Assembly (NCBI RefSeq): GCF_046630445.1 | Contig: NC_092339.1 | Span: 78,515,501-78,579,500, forward strand | DNA: 64,000 nt | Direction: 5' to 3' | DNA from: Rutidosis leptorrhynchoides | Lineage: Eukaryota; Streptophyta; Magnoliopsida; Asterales; Asteraceae | In this document: positions 1 to 11,878 of the stretch, one piece after another | Layout: each line of letters begins with the position of its first letter | Numbering within the stretch: position 1 is the stretch's first letter | Translations under genes and position numbers: made by a program | The notes under the pieces: model-generated | Databases searched by the model: none | What the model was told of the DNA's origin: nothing | Seen by the model: the letters and a program-made list of their open reading frames with translations, nothing else

Positions 1-1420
1 AACAAATCGGTTTGTAGTTTTGATCAAAATATTTTCTCGTTCAAGCTCGAGTTTAGAAATCATCGAATTCCATGAGTTTGTAATTCTCAATCTTTAAAAG
101 TCAATCTCAAGGATTGAGTAATATCAGGCTTAAAGGCTGATTTTTGATCTTTCAAGGAGATTATCCTTTCTGGGGATCTGGTTCATTAGTCTTATCCAGC
201 TAATTTGCACGGCGCCCTCCCCATTTTACAAGACAGGTCCTCTCATGGTTAGGATAAGTCCGACCACTTGGCGACCCTGTTTGATGCTGAGGTCCGTGGA
301 TTTCCTGCTGATTTTCGTGATGACTTTTCTAGATTTTTCGTCAACCTATAGCTGGTCTGGACGACAACTTCCTGACCTAAATCAAGAAGCGCGTGTCTTT
401 TTCGGAAGACTTTACTTCCTTTTAATTATGGAATTGATTCATCGTGTAGATCCATCTTTCTTTCAAATATATTATAGTAAATCGGGTGAAACAGATTAGT
501 TTAGTCTAAAGCAAAAGCATCTTCAGTTATTTGTACAAAAATATGTGATATATGTTCAAAATAACTTGGTAAATTTTTCCCACACTTGGCTTTTATTATC
601 CTTTCTTTGCCTTTTTATTGTCCTCTATTCCATTTTAAATGAATTCTAACATTTTGGTTTGTTTCTCAATTTATGTTCTTTCCGAGGTAACAATAATTTC
701 GGTGTTAACACCTAGTTTTATCGTTCATAAATATGTATAAATATGATTTTGAGTTCATTTAATTGAAAATTTTGAAAATTTTACTAGAATTGGGTAGTCA
801 GTATATAAGACTAGGGTTGTTCTTTATTATCAGAGAGCACTAGATTCTAATACAACTACTGCATTACTAGTATTTTTAATGGTAACCAAGTGTATAAGTC
901 AAAAATTTTAAAAATCCGAAAAAATTTAACCCCTTCCCACACTTAAGATCTTGCAATGCCCTCATTTGCAAGAAATCAGTAACAATTTAAATTATTGAGG
1001 GTGATTAGCGTAGAAAAATGATTAAATTTTACCAAAGTTTCCAAACATATTGGCGTTTGTTTGTTGAATAATAAATGGTGTACATCATTTGTTCATTCCG
1101 TCTTGTTGTTACATCACATTTGTTTTTCGTTTTATCGTCAAAAGTACTAGCTTTTGCTGAACTTAATGTCAGTCTTTGAAAATGCGCTGTTTTACCCTGT
1201 TGTGTACATGAAATAAAATACATACAATACAAATATAAACATGCATGGTAATTTGAAATGGGACTTTAAATCCCACTTTCAAATCGAATATGAAATATTA
1301 GTACCAAATAATAAAAATATTAAACAATACATTAATGTATCACAATATCATATGTTTAAACATAAATAAATAAAAATAATAAAAAGATAAAAATCATAGA
1401 AATCACCAACTGAAACTATA
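1..1420 (-). other. 3' noncoding tail of Athila element 1
   Basis: No coding gene is visible. The block at about 125-410 is clearly homologous to 14275-14520 of Athila element 2; both share runs such as GCTAATTTGCAC and GGTTAGGATAAGTC. Polypurine-tract-like sequences (CCCACACTT on the plus strand) occur at about 582 and 936. The second is followed by an inverted repeat, CTTGCAA...TTGCAAG, at 950-972. By analogy with element 2 the 3' LTR should begin within roughly the next kilobase to the left. Confidence 0.6.
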
Positions 1421-3603
1421 TCAATCTGGATAGGGGTTCCAGTTCATGTCGTCGTCCGGGTTCCATGCTTGGTGATAGGTGTACTGGTAGGCCTGGTTAG
1501 GGTCGTAGAGAGTATATGGTGGCCTCATCTCGGGCTGGTGTAGAGGATAGTAAGTGGGTCGGGTCGGAATGTAGTGATCCTGAGGTGACAGCCGGCTCAT
1601 AATCTGACGCTGATAATAGTCTCATCTATCATGCTGTCGTTGCCTGGAATGCTCGTAATCATTCCGGGCTTGCCACTGCTCCATTCGACGAAATCTCTCC
1701 GCGTTTGTCATATCTACCTCATCTATATGCTGGTAGACGTCAGTCATAGCCTCCCGAATGACATCCCTAATGTCATCTGCTTTCTTCATTTCCTCGTCTG
1801 AACCTCTCTACCTGAGGATGATTACCTTCATAGGGTACTGGCTGATTGCGTCTACTCTTTAATACCTTAGCACCCGCATAAACCTTCAATCCTAAAGGCT
1901 CGACCTGTTCCCTACATTCCAAAAGTGGACTCCCTTGGTTCCTATCTACACCTAAGTACTCTCCAATGAGAGTAACAAAAATACCTCCTCCTATAATCCC
2001 CCCTTCCTGTATTCCTTCCACCATTTTTGACAAATAAAAACCAACACAGTAGGGGATATTAACAAATCTTCTTGGGTCTCGAATACACTTTAGGTAAAAT
2101 AAATCATGTAAGGTCATTTTCTCCTTGTTGTGACCTCTCTGTGTAATCGAGTTAGCCAAAAATCTATGAATTATACGAAGCTCGGCTTTGTTAATATGTA
2201 AGTAGGAGTGTTTTCCTCCCAGTGTAAAAATATTATAGTTTGACATACGCCTCCAGACGGCGTTCGCGTCAAAATTCCTATCTACCCTTTCACCACGATA
2301 AATCAAATTTATACAATCGGGTAGTAGCAATTCACTAGGAGTGTAAATCTGTAATGCCCTGGCCATGTCCAGCATGGACATCCTGTACATCCTACGGCCA
2401 AGTATAAACCTAAGAAAACTTCTATCATCTAATCTATCTACATCTACATTTAACGCTATAGTACTCATCAGCTCAACACACCATTCCTTATATACAGGTC
2501 TACGAATGGTGAATAGACGTTCCCAATCGGGAAAAGAAGAACTGCCATACCTTTGGATCAGATGGAGTCTAACTCGGTTAGCTAGTTGGACCCTTTCCAA
2601 AGGATCCCAATCAATTACTCTTGGCACCTCTACATTTTTCGGTAGCAGTTTGAATTTGTTACTTTGATATGATGGGTAATCTCTTCAGCTTCTATCGAAT
2701 CTCAGATTAGGATGCAACGTGTGTTCAGGAATTGTTGGGTATTCTACTGGTGGATGCATCGAAAATACTGTGAAGGCATCAACAAATTGTAGCGGATCAT
2801 AATAAGGTACGTGTTGATCAGGCTGTTGTTGTGGTTCCTGTTGTTGTTCCGGTTCAGGCTCATATTGCATTTCTGGTTCAGGTTCTGGAGCAGGTTGCCT
2901 GGATGATGATGTTGCACCATCAGTATCTGTAAATCTCTGCAAAACACATTAAACACAAAATTTGTGCATCTAAATATGCATTAGTGTTAGCAAAATAACA
3001 ACTTGAAACAATTAAATTAACATGTTCAATCAAAATTAAACTTATACATATTTTCACAATTTTTACAATTCTACACTTTTTCAAATAAGCATATATGAAA
3101 ATGTATACAAAGTTCATAAGCATTTAACTCAAATAACATGTTAAAATATCCATTAGTAACAATTAAACAAGTCTCGAATGGCAATTATATCAAATTAATC
3201 AAGTTCATGAATTTTATACCTAAAAAGTCCACTTTAATCTTCAAAAATCATGTTTAGGATCAAAGTTTGGATCATTTAGCTACCTAAACATGTTACACTA
3301 CTTAATTTAGCAATAATTAATGAAAAAATCGGCCATAACCTGTTTATATCAAAAAGCCCTAAATTGCTCAAGAACACAAACCCTAGATTTCTAAAAATTT
3401 TGAAGTTTTTGGCTTCAAATCATGTTAAATAGCATCAATCTAGGTTATACATGCATAATATACTAACAATTTAACTCTAATTACACTAGAAATTAACAAA
3501 ATTAAATTAGGAAAAATATAGCTCAAGAACACTAAAAATCAAATTTAAAGAGGTTTAGGGATGTAATTGTTACCTTTCTTGATAAACTTCTGAATAATTT
3601 CAT
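1421..3603 (-). pseudogene. Athila 1 env-like (ATHILA ORF-1 family) gene, two exons, degenerate
   Basis: Proposed exon 1 is 3603-3574, an ATG and nine further codons (MKLFRSLSRK), ending AAG before a GTAACA donor. Exon 2 starts at 2936 after a GTTTTGCAG acceptor and continues in the same phase. It opens with a Pro/Glu/Gln-rich stretch (EPEPE, QQQEPQQQ), then the ATHILA ORF-1-like body (around LRFILGRRMYRMSMLDMARAL and HRFLANSI). A TGA at 2687-2685 and a frame change near 1800 break it. The C-terminal, Tyr/Pro-rich part can be followed in another frame to a TGA at 1423-1421, itself with one stop. The family is found after integrase in Athila-type elements and is called env-like by position; I see no convincing signal peptide or membrane segment. 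The intron would be 637 bp. The splice model is inferred from consensus sites and from the matching structure in Athila 2. Confidence 0.7.
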
Positions 3604-3758
3604 GTTTAGAGCGGATTGTAGCAAGAAATTTGGTGAATTTTGGTGAAAAAATGATGAAATTTGAGAGGGTTTATGTGTGTGTTCGTGTGTTTTGTGTGTG
3701 TGTGTTGGAGTGGAGACAGAAGTCGACTGACCTTTTGATCCTAGCCTGATTTTTAGCT

Positions 3759-3840
3759 CCATGCGATTGCATGGTCCTGAAGGCCAAATCTCATGCGATC
3801 GCATGGGCTCCGGGTTCAGTACTTTTTTTTTTTTTTATAA
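3759..3840 (-). promoter_or_regulatory. Candidate internal promoter with palindromes upstream of Athila 1 env exon 1
   Basis: Two copies of the family palindrome lie here: CCATGCGATTGCATGG (3759-3774, one mismatch) and CATGCGATCGCATG (3792-3805). A TATAAAAA-like run (minus strand, about 3828-3836) lies 25-30 bp further upstream. The proposed env exon 1 ATG is about 155 bp downstream of the palindromes. The same palindrome occurs near the LTR TATA box (36903-36954) and in the leader (35066-35117). The regulatory role is an inference. Confidence 0.4.
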
Positions 3841-4753
3841 AAACCTTATACTTAATAAAACATGTAATAATAAAATTTTAAAAATTTGTTTCTTTTTAGG
3901 ATGAGGGCGTTTCGGAACGATGTCCTAGTCCGTCCCTCGACAAAATTTTAAAATTTGTCAATTCAAAGCGCGGTTTTTAAAAGTAAAGATTTTTGGGTTT
4001 TTTAATGTTTTTGGTATACCTTAATTCAATAAGATTAAAAATAATGATAATAAAAGTTCTCGTCCCTCCCTTGGGTAAAGCAATTTCGGTTCAATGACCT
4101 AGTCTTCAACTTACGACGAATTTTAAAAATCATATTTTTAACTTAACGAAATAAAGCAAATTTTTTTTTTAAATTCACACCAAACTTAAATTTAAAATGC
4201 ATAAAATTAAAAATTCAAATTATGAAAATTATAAATTCACACCAAATTTATATTATAATTTTGTTTTTATACATACAAACTTATATTAAAAATATAAATT
4301 TTTCAAATATTTACAAATTTAAATATATTGATTTTAAAAAGTTTATAATATTAATTTAATATTTATATATTAAATATAAAAACATAGTAAAATTAAAAAT
4401 TAAAAATCTTTTTGGTCTTTTATCCCACTTTAATCAATCAAATATTATCAAAAATATACGCCCCTCTTTTCGGTAAAGTAATTTCGGTTCCATAACATAG
4501 TTTAACTCATGAAGAATTTTTGAAATATTTTGAGTTGAATGATTAAAGATATTTATACCTTAAGAATAAACGGTAAATTTCGCAGTGATGTAATAAATTT
4601 TTGTATGATATCAATAATTTCGGTAGCAAAACCTAATTTTATTGAATACCAATTTAATACTTTATAGCGAATGATTTAGCGTTTATTATCAAAAGGTTAA
4701 AAGCAATAAAATAAAAATAAAAACTGTACATACTTACCTGTGAAATAGAATTC
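3841..4753. other. AT-rich noncoding spacer of Athila 1
   Basis: No ORF with recognisable content. The sequence is strongly AT-rich (4130-4440 especially). Three short related pieces recur in it: CGTCCCTC/CGCCCCTC followed by a sequence ending AATTTCGGTTC, at about 3905, 4060 and 4460. A consensus 5' splice site on the minus strand (CAG, then GTAAGTA, 4740-4731) lies 14 bp past the stop codon of the 138-codon ORF at 4754-5170. Confidence 0.5.
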
Positions 4754-5170
4754 TTAGTGACCTGCTTTAGCCCACTCATAAGATAGTCGGACTAATTGGT
4801 TTTCCATAGCTACATAGGCGTAACCTCGAGCATTCAAAGTTTTTTCTTCGAAACATATGAACGGTCCATCTCTGCATAAAGTAACGAATTCGGTATTGGA
4901 ATATGTCTGATTCTTCGAACATTTTCCTTCGTGTGACCATTTTTCGCATTTGTGACATCTTTCAAGGTGTCGTGCTCTTCTTTTCGCTGCGGATTTTGAT
5001 TTTCCTTTACCAAAATGTAACTTATTATTTTCATTCCTGGATTCTTTTCTTACTCCGTCCAATTTACCTCTGATTAATGATACCAATTCACTTGGAAGGG
5101 TGTCATTATTACGTTTAGTGATCAAAGCGTGTAGCATTAGACCATGGTTTAGATCACAGGAAGTCTTCAT
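4754..5170 (-). CDS. Accessory ORF of Athila 1 with a near-CCHC zinc-knuckle motif
   Basis: The ORF encodes 138 residues and is uninterrupted. Its middle is basic (KGKSKSAAKRRARH, about residues 55-68) and is followed by C72-x2-C75-x4-H80-x3-C84, one residue shorter than the classic CCHC knuckle of retroviral nucleocapsids. The rest I do not recognise. It lies between pol and the env-like gene, in the same orientation, and Athila 2 has no visible counterpart. Basic residues next to a knuckle suggest nucleic-acid binding, but this is inference. A strong 5' splice consensus follows its stop codon, so its transcript could be spliced to a downstream exon. It might instead be a decayed fragment of a longer gag-like protein. 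Confidence 0.45.
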   Translation of the reverse strand: MKTSCDLNHGLMLHALITKRNNDTLPSELVSLIRGKLDGVRKESRNENNKLHFGKGKSKSAAKRRARHLERCHKCEKWSHEGKCSKNQTYSNTEFVTLCRDGPFICFEEKTLNARGYAYVAMENQLVRLSYEWAKAGH

Positions 5171-5342
5171 CTTGTAAAACCTAAAAAAAATAAAAATTCA
5201 GAATGGGGGGAGAAGACTAGTTCTTTAGGGTCTGCTAGGGAAAGACCATTCGGATTCCATTCTCGAGAACTACACGAAAACAGAATATCTAACTCTAACA
5301 GAAATACATATTATCCTTAAAAAGATTCGAACCTCCCCACAC

Positions 5343-5585
5343 TTAGTTGAAATTGTGATTAACGTTATTTTCAATTGGATCATCAACAACTTGTATATCT
5401 TTGACTTTTACTTCAATCCATTTGTTGATTTCCTCCGTAACTTTCACAAATTCAACTAACATCACCTTTTCTTTTGGCGATAAATTGGATATTAATCGGT
5501 TACATAACTTAAAGTTTCCCTTAATCCTAGCATCGTGAATCCATTTATAAAGTTTCTTCGTTGAACTGTTAAAAAACGGGTTCAT
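5343..5585 (-). CDS. Small accessory ORF of Athila 1, overlapping the 3' end of gag-pol
   Basis: Eighty residues, unrecognised, with hydrophobic/charged helical character ([27 protein letters not shown]). Its ATG lies inside the last codons of gag-pol (stop at 5571-5569), so the two overlap by 17 bp in different frames across a run of six T. It is either a separate overlapping ORF or the continuation of gag-pol after an indel in the T run. A CCCCACACTT (PPT-like) sequence directly follows its stop codon at 5336-5345. Confidence 0.35.
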   Translation of the reverse strand: MNPFFNSSTKKLYKWIHDARIKGNFKLCNRLISNLSPKEKVMLVEFVKVTEEINKWIEVKVKDIQVVDDPIENNVNHNFN

Positions 5586-8500
5586 CTAATTTCTTATCAT
5601 CAACGGGGTTCTTTGTGATCGGATCATCATTAAGTGTTTCTTCATCTTCCTCACACTTATGCGTTTTTATTGGTTTAACAGTTTTGGTTGGTGGAGATCT
5701 AAACTTTCGATTCACAAAGGTGATCGATGTATCACCATCCCTAAGTATCATTCTACCTTCTCTTACATCAATGAATGCTTCGGTGGTTGCTAAAAATGGG
5801 CGACCTAAAATTAGAGGAATATCAAGGTTTTCCTTCATATTAATCACTATGAAGTTTGCAACAAAGGTCAAACTTCCCACGTTAACAAGTAAATTATTTG
5901 CTATTCCAACCGGGTGTTTAATGGTTAGGTCAAATGATTGAACACCTATTTTGGTTGGTTTTAATTTACTCATACCTAATCTTTTATATAAGGAAAGAGG
6001 CATAATATTTGCACTTTCTCCTAAATATGCGAGTCCATTATATACAGCACCATCATTAAGCAAGCAAGAAATGATAAATTCACCCGGGTCTCCTGCTTTA
6101 GTAAGTCGAGTTGGTTTGTAAACCTTTTTCGGGTGTTCTTTTCTTGGTTCTTTCACTTCTATTTGAACTTCTTGTTCACATTTTTCTTTGTTTCTTGGAA
6201 TGGGAGGTTTGTATAAGAATTCTTCTTCATCACTCCAATTTGAATCCTCCCTATTTTTCAATTTTGATTTTTCATATGTTGTTGATAGCATATTTATGTT
6301 TTCATTTTGAAGGTTTTCTTGGGTGGTGAAATTATGATTGACTTCATTGTCAACTTCCATCGGACCATGTATGTAATGTTTAACTCTGTGACCATTAACT
6401 TTAAATTCAATCCTATTTGAATTTATTAACTCTATTGTTCCGTATGGGAAAACTCTTTTGACTATGAATGGTCCAGACCATCTTGATTTCAATTTTTCAG
6501 GAAATAGCTTGAATTGTGAATTGAAAAGAAGAACTCTGTCTCCTTCTTTAAATTCTTTTGATCTTCTGATTCTTTTATCATGCCATTTCTTCGTTCTTTC
6601 TTTATAGATTAACGAATTTTCGTATGCTTCTTGTCTTAATTCTTCTAATTCGTTTAATTGACTTAATCGTAGACATCTGGCTTCATGTAAATCAAGGTTA
6701 CATGTCTTCAAAGCCCAAAATGCTTTGTGTTCAATTTCTACTGGAAGATGACATGCTTTTCCGTAAATGAGTTTAAAAGGTGTGGTTCCAATTGGAGTTT
6801 TGTAGGCTGTTCTAAAAGCCCAGAGTGCATCCTCCAATTTAATGGACCATTCCTTCGGATTTGATCCTACGGTTTTCTCTAGAATACGTTTTAATGCTCG
6901 GTTGGTATTTTCAACTTGTCCACTTGTTTGTGGATGATAAGCAGTGGAGATTTTATGAGTTACTCCATATCTTTTGAGAACTTTCTCAAGTTGATTGTTA
7001 CAAAAATGAGTACCCCGATCACTTATTAAAGCTTTCGGTGTTCCAAACCTTGCAAAAAGACGTTTTAAAAAGTTGAATACAACTCGTGCATCGTTAGTTG
7101 GGAGTGCTTGTGCTTCTGCCCATTTAGATACATAATCAATGGCAACGAGAATGTAGAGATTATTATGAGATTTTGGAAATGGACCCATAAAGTCAATACC
7201 CCAAATGTCAAATACTTCACATACTTGAATGACATTTTGTGGCATTTCATCACGTTGACTTATTTTTTCGGCCCTTTGACAAGCATCACAGGATTTGCAA
7301 AGAAGGTGTGCGTCTTTGAAAATTGTAGGCCAATAGAATCCAGCATCGTAAACTTTTCTTGCTGTGAGCTGAGGCCCATAATGCCCTCCTGTTGGTCATG
7401 TGTGACAATGGTTTAAAATTTGACTAGCTTCATTTCCGAATACACATCGGCGTATTATTCCATCGGGACAACTTTTAAACAAATGTGGATCTTCCCAGAA
7501 ATAGTGTTTTATATCACTAAAGAATTTCTTTCGTTTTTGGTACGACAATCCTTTTTCAAGGAATCCACATACTAAGTAGTTTGCATAGTCTGCAAACTAT
7601 GGAATTTCATTATAATCTATCTTCAATAGATATTCATCAGGAAAGTTGTCTTGTATGGCCGATTCATTTAGAACTTCTAATTCGGGATTTTCAAGACGAG
7701 AAAGATGATCAGCGGCGAGATTTTCTGCTCCCTTTTTATCTCGGATTTCAATATCGAACTCTTGTAAGAGTAAGATCCAATGTATTAATCGTGGTTTGGC
7801 ATCTTGTTTCGAAAATAGATATCTAAGAGCAGAATGGTCGGTATAGACCACCGTTTTAGCTAGAACGAGATATGAACGAAATTTGTCGAAAGCAAAGACA
7901 ATAGCAAGGAGTTCTTTTTCAGTAGTTGTATAGTTCGTTTGTGCTCCTTGTAACATCTTACTAGCATAATATATAGGTTGAACTCGTTTTTCAATCCTTT
8001 GTCCTAAAACGGCTCCCATTGCAAAATTACTTGCATCGCACATAAGTTCAAACGGTAGATTCCAATTTGGAGTTATCATGATCGGCGCATTAGTGAGTTT
8101 TTCTTTAAGAATATTAAAAAATTTGATGCATTCATCTGAAAAGATGAATGGAGCATCCTTTTCTAGGAGTTTATTCATAGGAGTGGCAATTTTAGAAAAA
8201 TCTTTTATGAAACGTCGGTAAAAACCGGCATGCCCTAGAAAAATCCTAACTCCTCTAACATTGGTGGGATGTGGAAGTTTAGCAATTACATCTACTTTAG
8301 CTCTATCCACTTCAATTCCTTCCTTTGAAATTTTATGATCAAGAACGATGCCTTCTTTAACCATGAAATGGCATTTCTCCCAATTAAGTACTAGATTTGA
8401 TTGTTCGCATCTAATAAGCATTCGTTCAAGATTAACTAGACATGATTCAAATGTATCACCGAAGACTGAAAAGTCATCCATGAAAACTTCCATGCATTCT

Positions 8501-11500
8501 TCTATCATGTCGTGAAAAATCGCCATCATGCACCTTTGAAAGGTTGCAGGGGCGTTGCAAAGTCCAAATGGCATGCGTTTGTAAGCAAAAGTACCATAAG
8601 GGCATGTGAATGTGGTTTTCTCTTGGTCCTCGGGTGCTATTGGTATTTGAAAATATCAGGAAAAACCATCAAGAAAACAATAGTAACTATTTCCGGCTAA
8701 TCTTTCCAACATTTGATCAATGAAAGGTAAGGGAAAGTGATCTTTTCTGGTGGCGTCATTTAATTTTCTATAATCAATACATACACGCCATCCTGTTACA
8801 GTCCTAGTAGGAATAAGCTCATTTTTCTCATTTGTGATGACAGTCATGCCACCTTTCTTAGGTACGCATTGAACTGGGCTTACCCATGGACTATCAGAAA
8901 TTGGATAAATTAAACCTGCATCAAACAGTTTAATAATTTCTTTCTTAACAACATCTTGCATATTAGGATTTAGTCTTCTTTGGCATTGCACATACGTTTT
9001 ATGACCTTCTTCCATAAGGATTTTATGTGTGCAATACGAAGGACTTATTCCTTTAATATCATGAATTTTCCATGCAATAGCTGGTTTATGAGCTTTTAAC
9101 ACAGAAATGAGTTGAGATTTTTCATTTTCAGTAAGAGAAGACGATATTATTACAGGTAATTCAGATTCACCATGTAAATAAGCGTATTCCAAATGGTTTG
9201 GAAGTGGCTTTAACTCTAATGTCGGTGGTTTTTCTATCGATGATTTATATCGATATCTGTCTTCTTTTTTTAGCATTTAAATTTCTTCTGTTGTTGGTTC
9301 ATATCCATTAGCCATAAGTGTAGCTAACATTTCAGTTTCATCAATTGGTTCAGTTCCTTCTCCTAAAGAACATTCTCCTGTTCCTTGTAATTCTGGAAAT
9401 TCTTCTAACAATTCTGCATGTGAATCTATAGTTTGAATATAATAACATGTATCATCTGCAGATTGCGGTTGTTGTATGGCTCTATCCACTGAAAAGGTAA
9501 CACTCTCGTCCTCTATACTTAGGGTCAGTTTCTTACCAAACACGTCTATTATTGCTTTAGCCGTGTTTAAGAATGGTCTTCCTAATATGAGAGGAACTCG
9601 AGAATCTTCTTCCATGTCTAAAATAACAAAATCTACTGGAAATACTAAAGTACCAACTTTAACTAGCATGTTCTCCATTATCCCTCTAGGATATTTTACT
9701 GATCAATCGGCTAGTTGTATGCTTATTCGTGTTGGTTTCAATTCTCCAAGGTCTAGTTTAGCGTATAGTGAATACGACATTAAATTTATACTAGCACCTA
9801 AATCTGCCAATGCTTCTATTGAACTAAGACTACCCAGAAAACATGGAATTGTGAAACTTCCTGGATCTGAAAATTTTTCTGGTATCTTATTCAACAGCAC
9901 TGCAGAACAATTAGCATTCATTGTAACAGCTGAAAGTTCTTCCATTTTCTTTCTATTCGTGATTAAATCTTTCAGAAATTTAGCATATCTAGGCATTTCT
10001 AAAATTACATCAATGAAAGGAAGATTTACATTTATCTGTTTAAACATATCCAAGAATTTGGATTGCTCGGCTTCAAGTCTCTCTTTTCTCATTTTACTTG
10101 GGTAAGGAAGTGGTGGTTGATATGGTTTAACATAAGGTTTAGCCTTAACTGTGTTATCTTCATTAACCTTTTCAACTACCGGTTCTTTTTCCTTATCTTG
10201 ATCAGGTTGTGGTTCTTGTGGAGTAGGAATAGCATCATCAGAAATTACAGGCATTTCAGGTGGTTTAAGTGTAATACAACTTCTCGTAGTAATGGCTTTA
10301 GCTGTTTCATTCCGGGGGTTAGCATTTGTATCACTAGGTAAACTTCCCGGTTTTCTTTCACCTATTAACCTTGCTAGGTTGCTCACTTCTTGTTCCAAAT
10401 TTTGAATAGAAGCTTGTTGATTTCTAAATGCTTGAGCATTTTGTTCATTGGTTTGTTTCTGAGATGTGAAAAACTGTGTTTGAGATTCAACTAGCTTTGA
10501 CATCATATCTTCTAAATTTGGCTTTTTATCATCGGTTTGTGGTGGTTTGTTTTGAAAAATAGGTCTTTGTTGATTGTAAGTATTATTGGATACTTGTTGA
10601 TTGCTAGAACCTTGTTGGTTGTTGTATGGAACATTTTGGTTATAATTCTGATTTTGATTGTAGATCGGTCTTGGCGGTTGATAATTATTCTGATAATTAT
10701 TTTCAGGCCTTTGGTTTATGTATGAAACATTCTCTCTTTGATCCATTGTTAGTTCAATACTGAGACAATCTTTTGTTAAATGTGGTCCTCCACACTGCTC
10801 ACAACTAATTCGTATTAAATGAATATCCTTAGTCATCTTTTCCATTCGTCTCTCGACAGCATCTATCTTTGCTGAAATGGAATCAAAGTCATGGCTAGAA
10901 TCGGCTCTAGCTGCGTTAGATGATCTAATGATATCTTTTTCTTGGTGCCACTCATGTGAGTGGGAAGCAGTGTTATCAATAATTTTGTAAGCATCAGTTG
11001 CGGTTTTCTTCATAATAGAACCACCAGCTGCTATATCTATATCTTTCCTTGTAGTGATGTCGCATCCTTGGTAGAATATTTGTACTATTTGACAGGTGTC
11101 TAAACCATGTTGCGGACATCCTCTCAATAACTTTCCAAATCTTGTCCACGCCTCATATAAAGTTTCATTTGGCTTTTGCGTGAACGTAACAATTTCTCCT
11201 TGTAGTCTCACGGTTTTAGATGCCGGAAAGAATTGTTTAAGAAATTTTTCAACAAAAGCGTCCCATGTATCAATCGCCCCTTCAGGTAACGATTCCAACC
11301 AATCTTTGGCTTCTCCCTTTAAAGTCCAGGGAAATAACATGAGATATATCTGTTCATCCTCCACTTCTCTTATTTTAAATAGAGTACAGATCCTATTAAA
11401 TGTTCGAAGATGTTCATTTGGATCTTCCTTCGGCGCACCACTAAATTGGCATTGATTAGTCACCATGTGTAGAATTTGTCCTTTGATTTCATAATCTGGT

Positions 11501-11873
11501 ACATTAATGTCTGGTTGAGTAATTACGTGACCTTGGCTAGTGCGTTTAGCTCTCATTCGGTCTTCCATACTTAGAGGTTCCAGATTTTCCATGATTGAAT
11601 TTGTTGAATCTGAATCACTATAGGATTCTAATTTAATAGTAGGTTCCTCAACAATCTCTGTTTGAATGATTGGTGGTTCCGGAGGAAAGATTAGTGGTTC
11701 AGGATCTCTGAATTGTCCTTGAATATCCTCCGGATTCTCAATTGTGAGGTCGGGTTGAAAAAATGGATTATCAGAAATTTGAATTGGAGTACTTGGTCGA
11801 CTGGATGACGATTCTAAAGAAAAATCAACGGCGACAATATTTGCTAGATGTCTTGATCGAGTTACAGGTAGTG
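5569..11873 (-). pseudogene. Athila 1 gag-pol polyprotein (codon 13 onward)
   Basis: The first 12 codons lie at 34192-34157 on the far side of the nested element; codon 13 is split by the insertion. From there one frame runs to the stop at 5571-5569, about 2113 codons, broken by stops at 9705-9703 (TGA), 9279-9277 (TAA), 8658-8656 (TGA), 7599-7597 (TAG) and 7398-7396 (TGA). In order: gag (11873 to about 9950) with a CEQCGGPHLTKDC knuckle near 10790; protease with ADLGAS near 9810 and ILGRPF; reverse transcriptase ([38 protein letters not shown]); RNase H ([25 protein letters not shown]); integrase ([27 protein letters not shown]35E intact); then a second protease-like domain. The enzymes would make and integrate element cDNA. 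Aligning with Athila 2 shows the stops replace Arg/Gln, Gly and Trp codons. Confidence 0.9.
5700..6090 (-). other. Second retropepsin-like domain fused after integrase, catalytic Asp lost
   Basis: About 100 residues past the integrase core, in the same frame, a segment repeats the layout of the Athila protease: [12 protein letters not shown], then [20 protein letters not shown], then [18 protein letters not shown] and [19 protein letters not shown]. The canonical copy in the same polyprotein reads DPGSFTIPCFL, LADLGASINLMSYSLYAKL and [19 protein letters not shown]. The active-site D of DLGAS is Y in the second copy. Athila 2 ends soon after integrase and lacks it. It is probably a duplicated or captured protease domain that lost catalysis. 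Confidence 0.75.
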
Positions 11874-11878
11874 AACGT
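11874..11878. repeat. Target-site duplication of Athila 2 (left copy)
   Basis: AACGT here is repeated at 34156-34160, directly outside the two TG...CA LTR ends. This fixes the borders of the nested element. Confidence 0.95.

Noticed and set aside
5569-5585. Run of six T at the gag-pol end as a programmed -1 frameshift site
   Set aside because: The zero frame does not read the run as X XXY YYZ, and the next ORF is in the +1 frame. A simple indel or an overlapping ORF is more likely.
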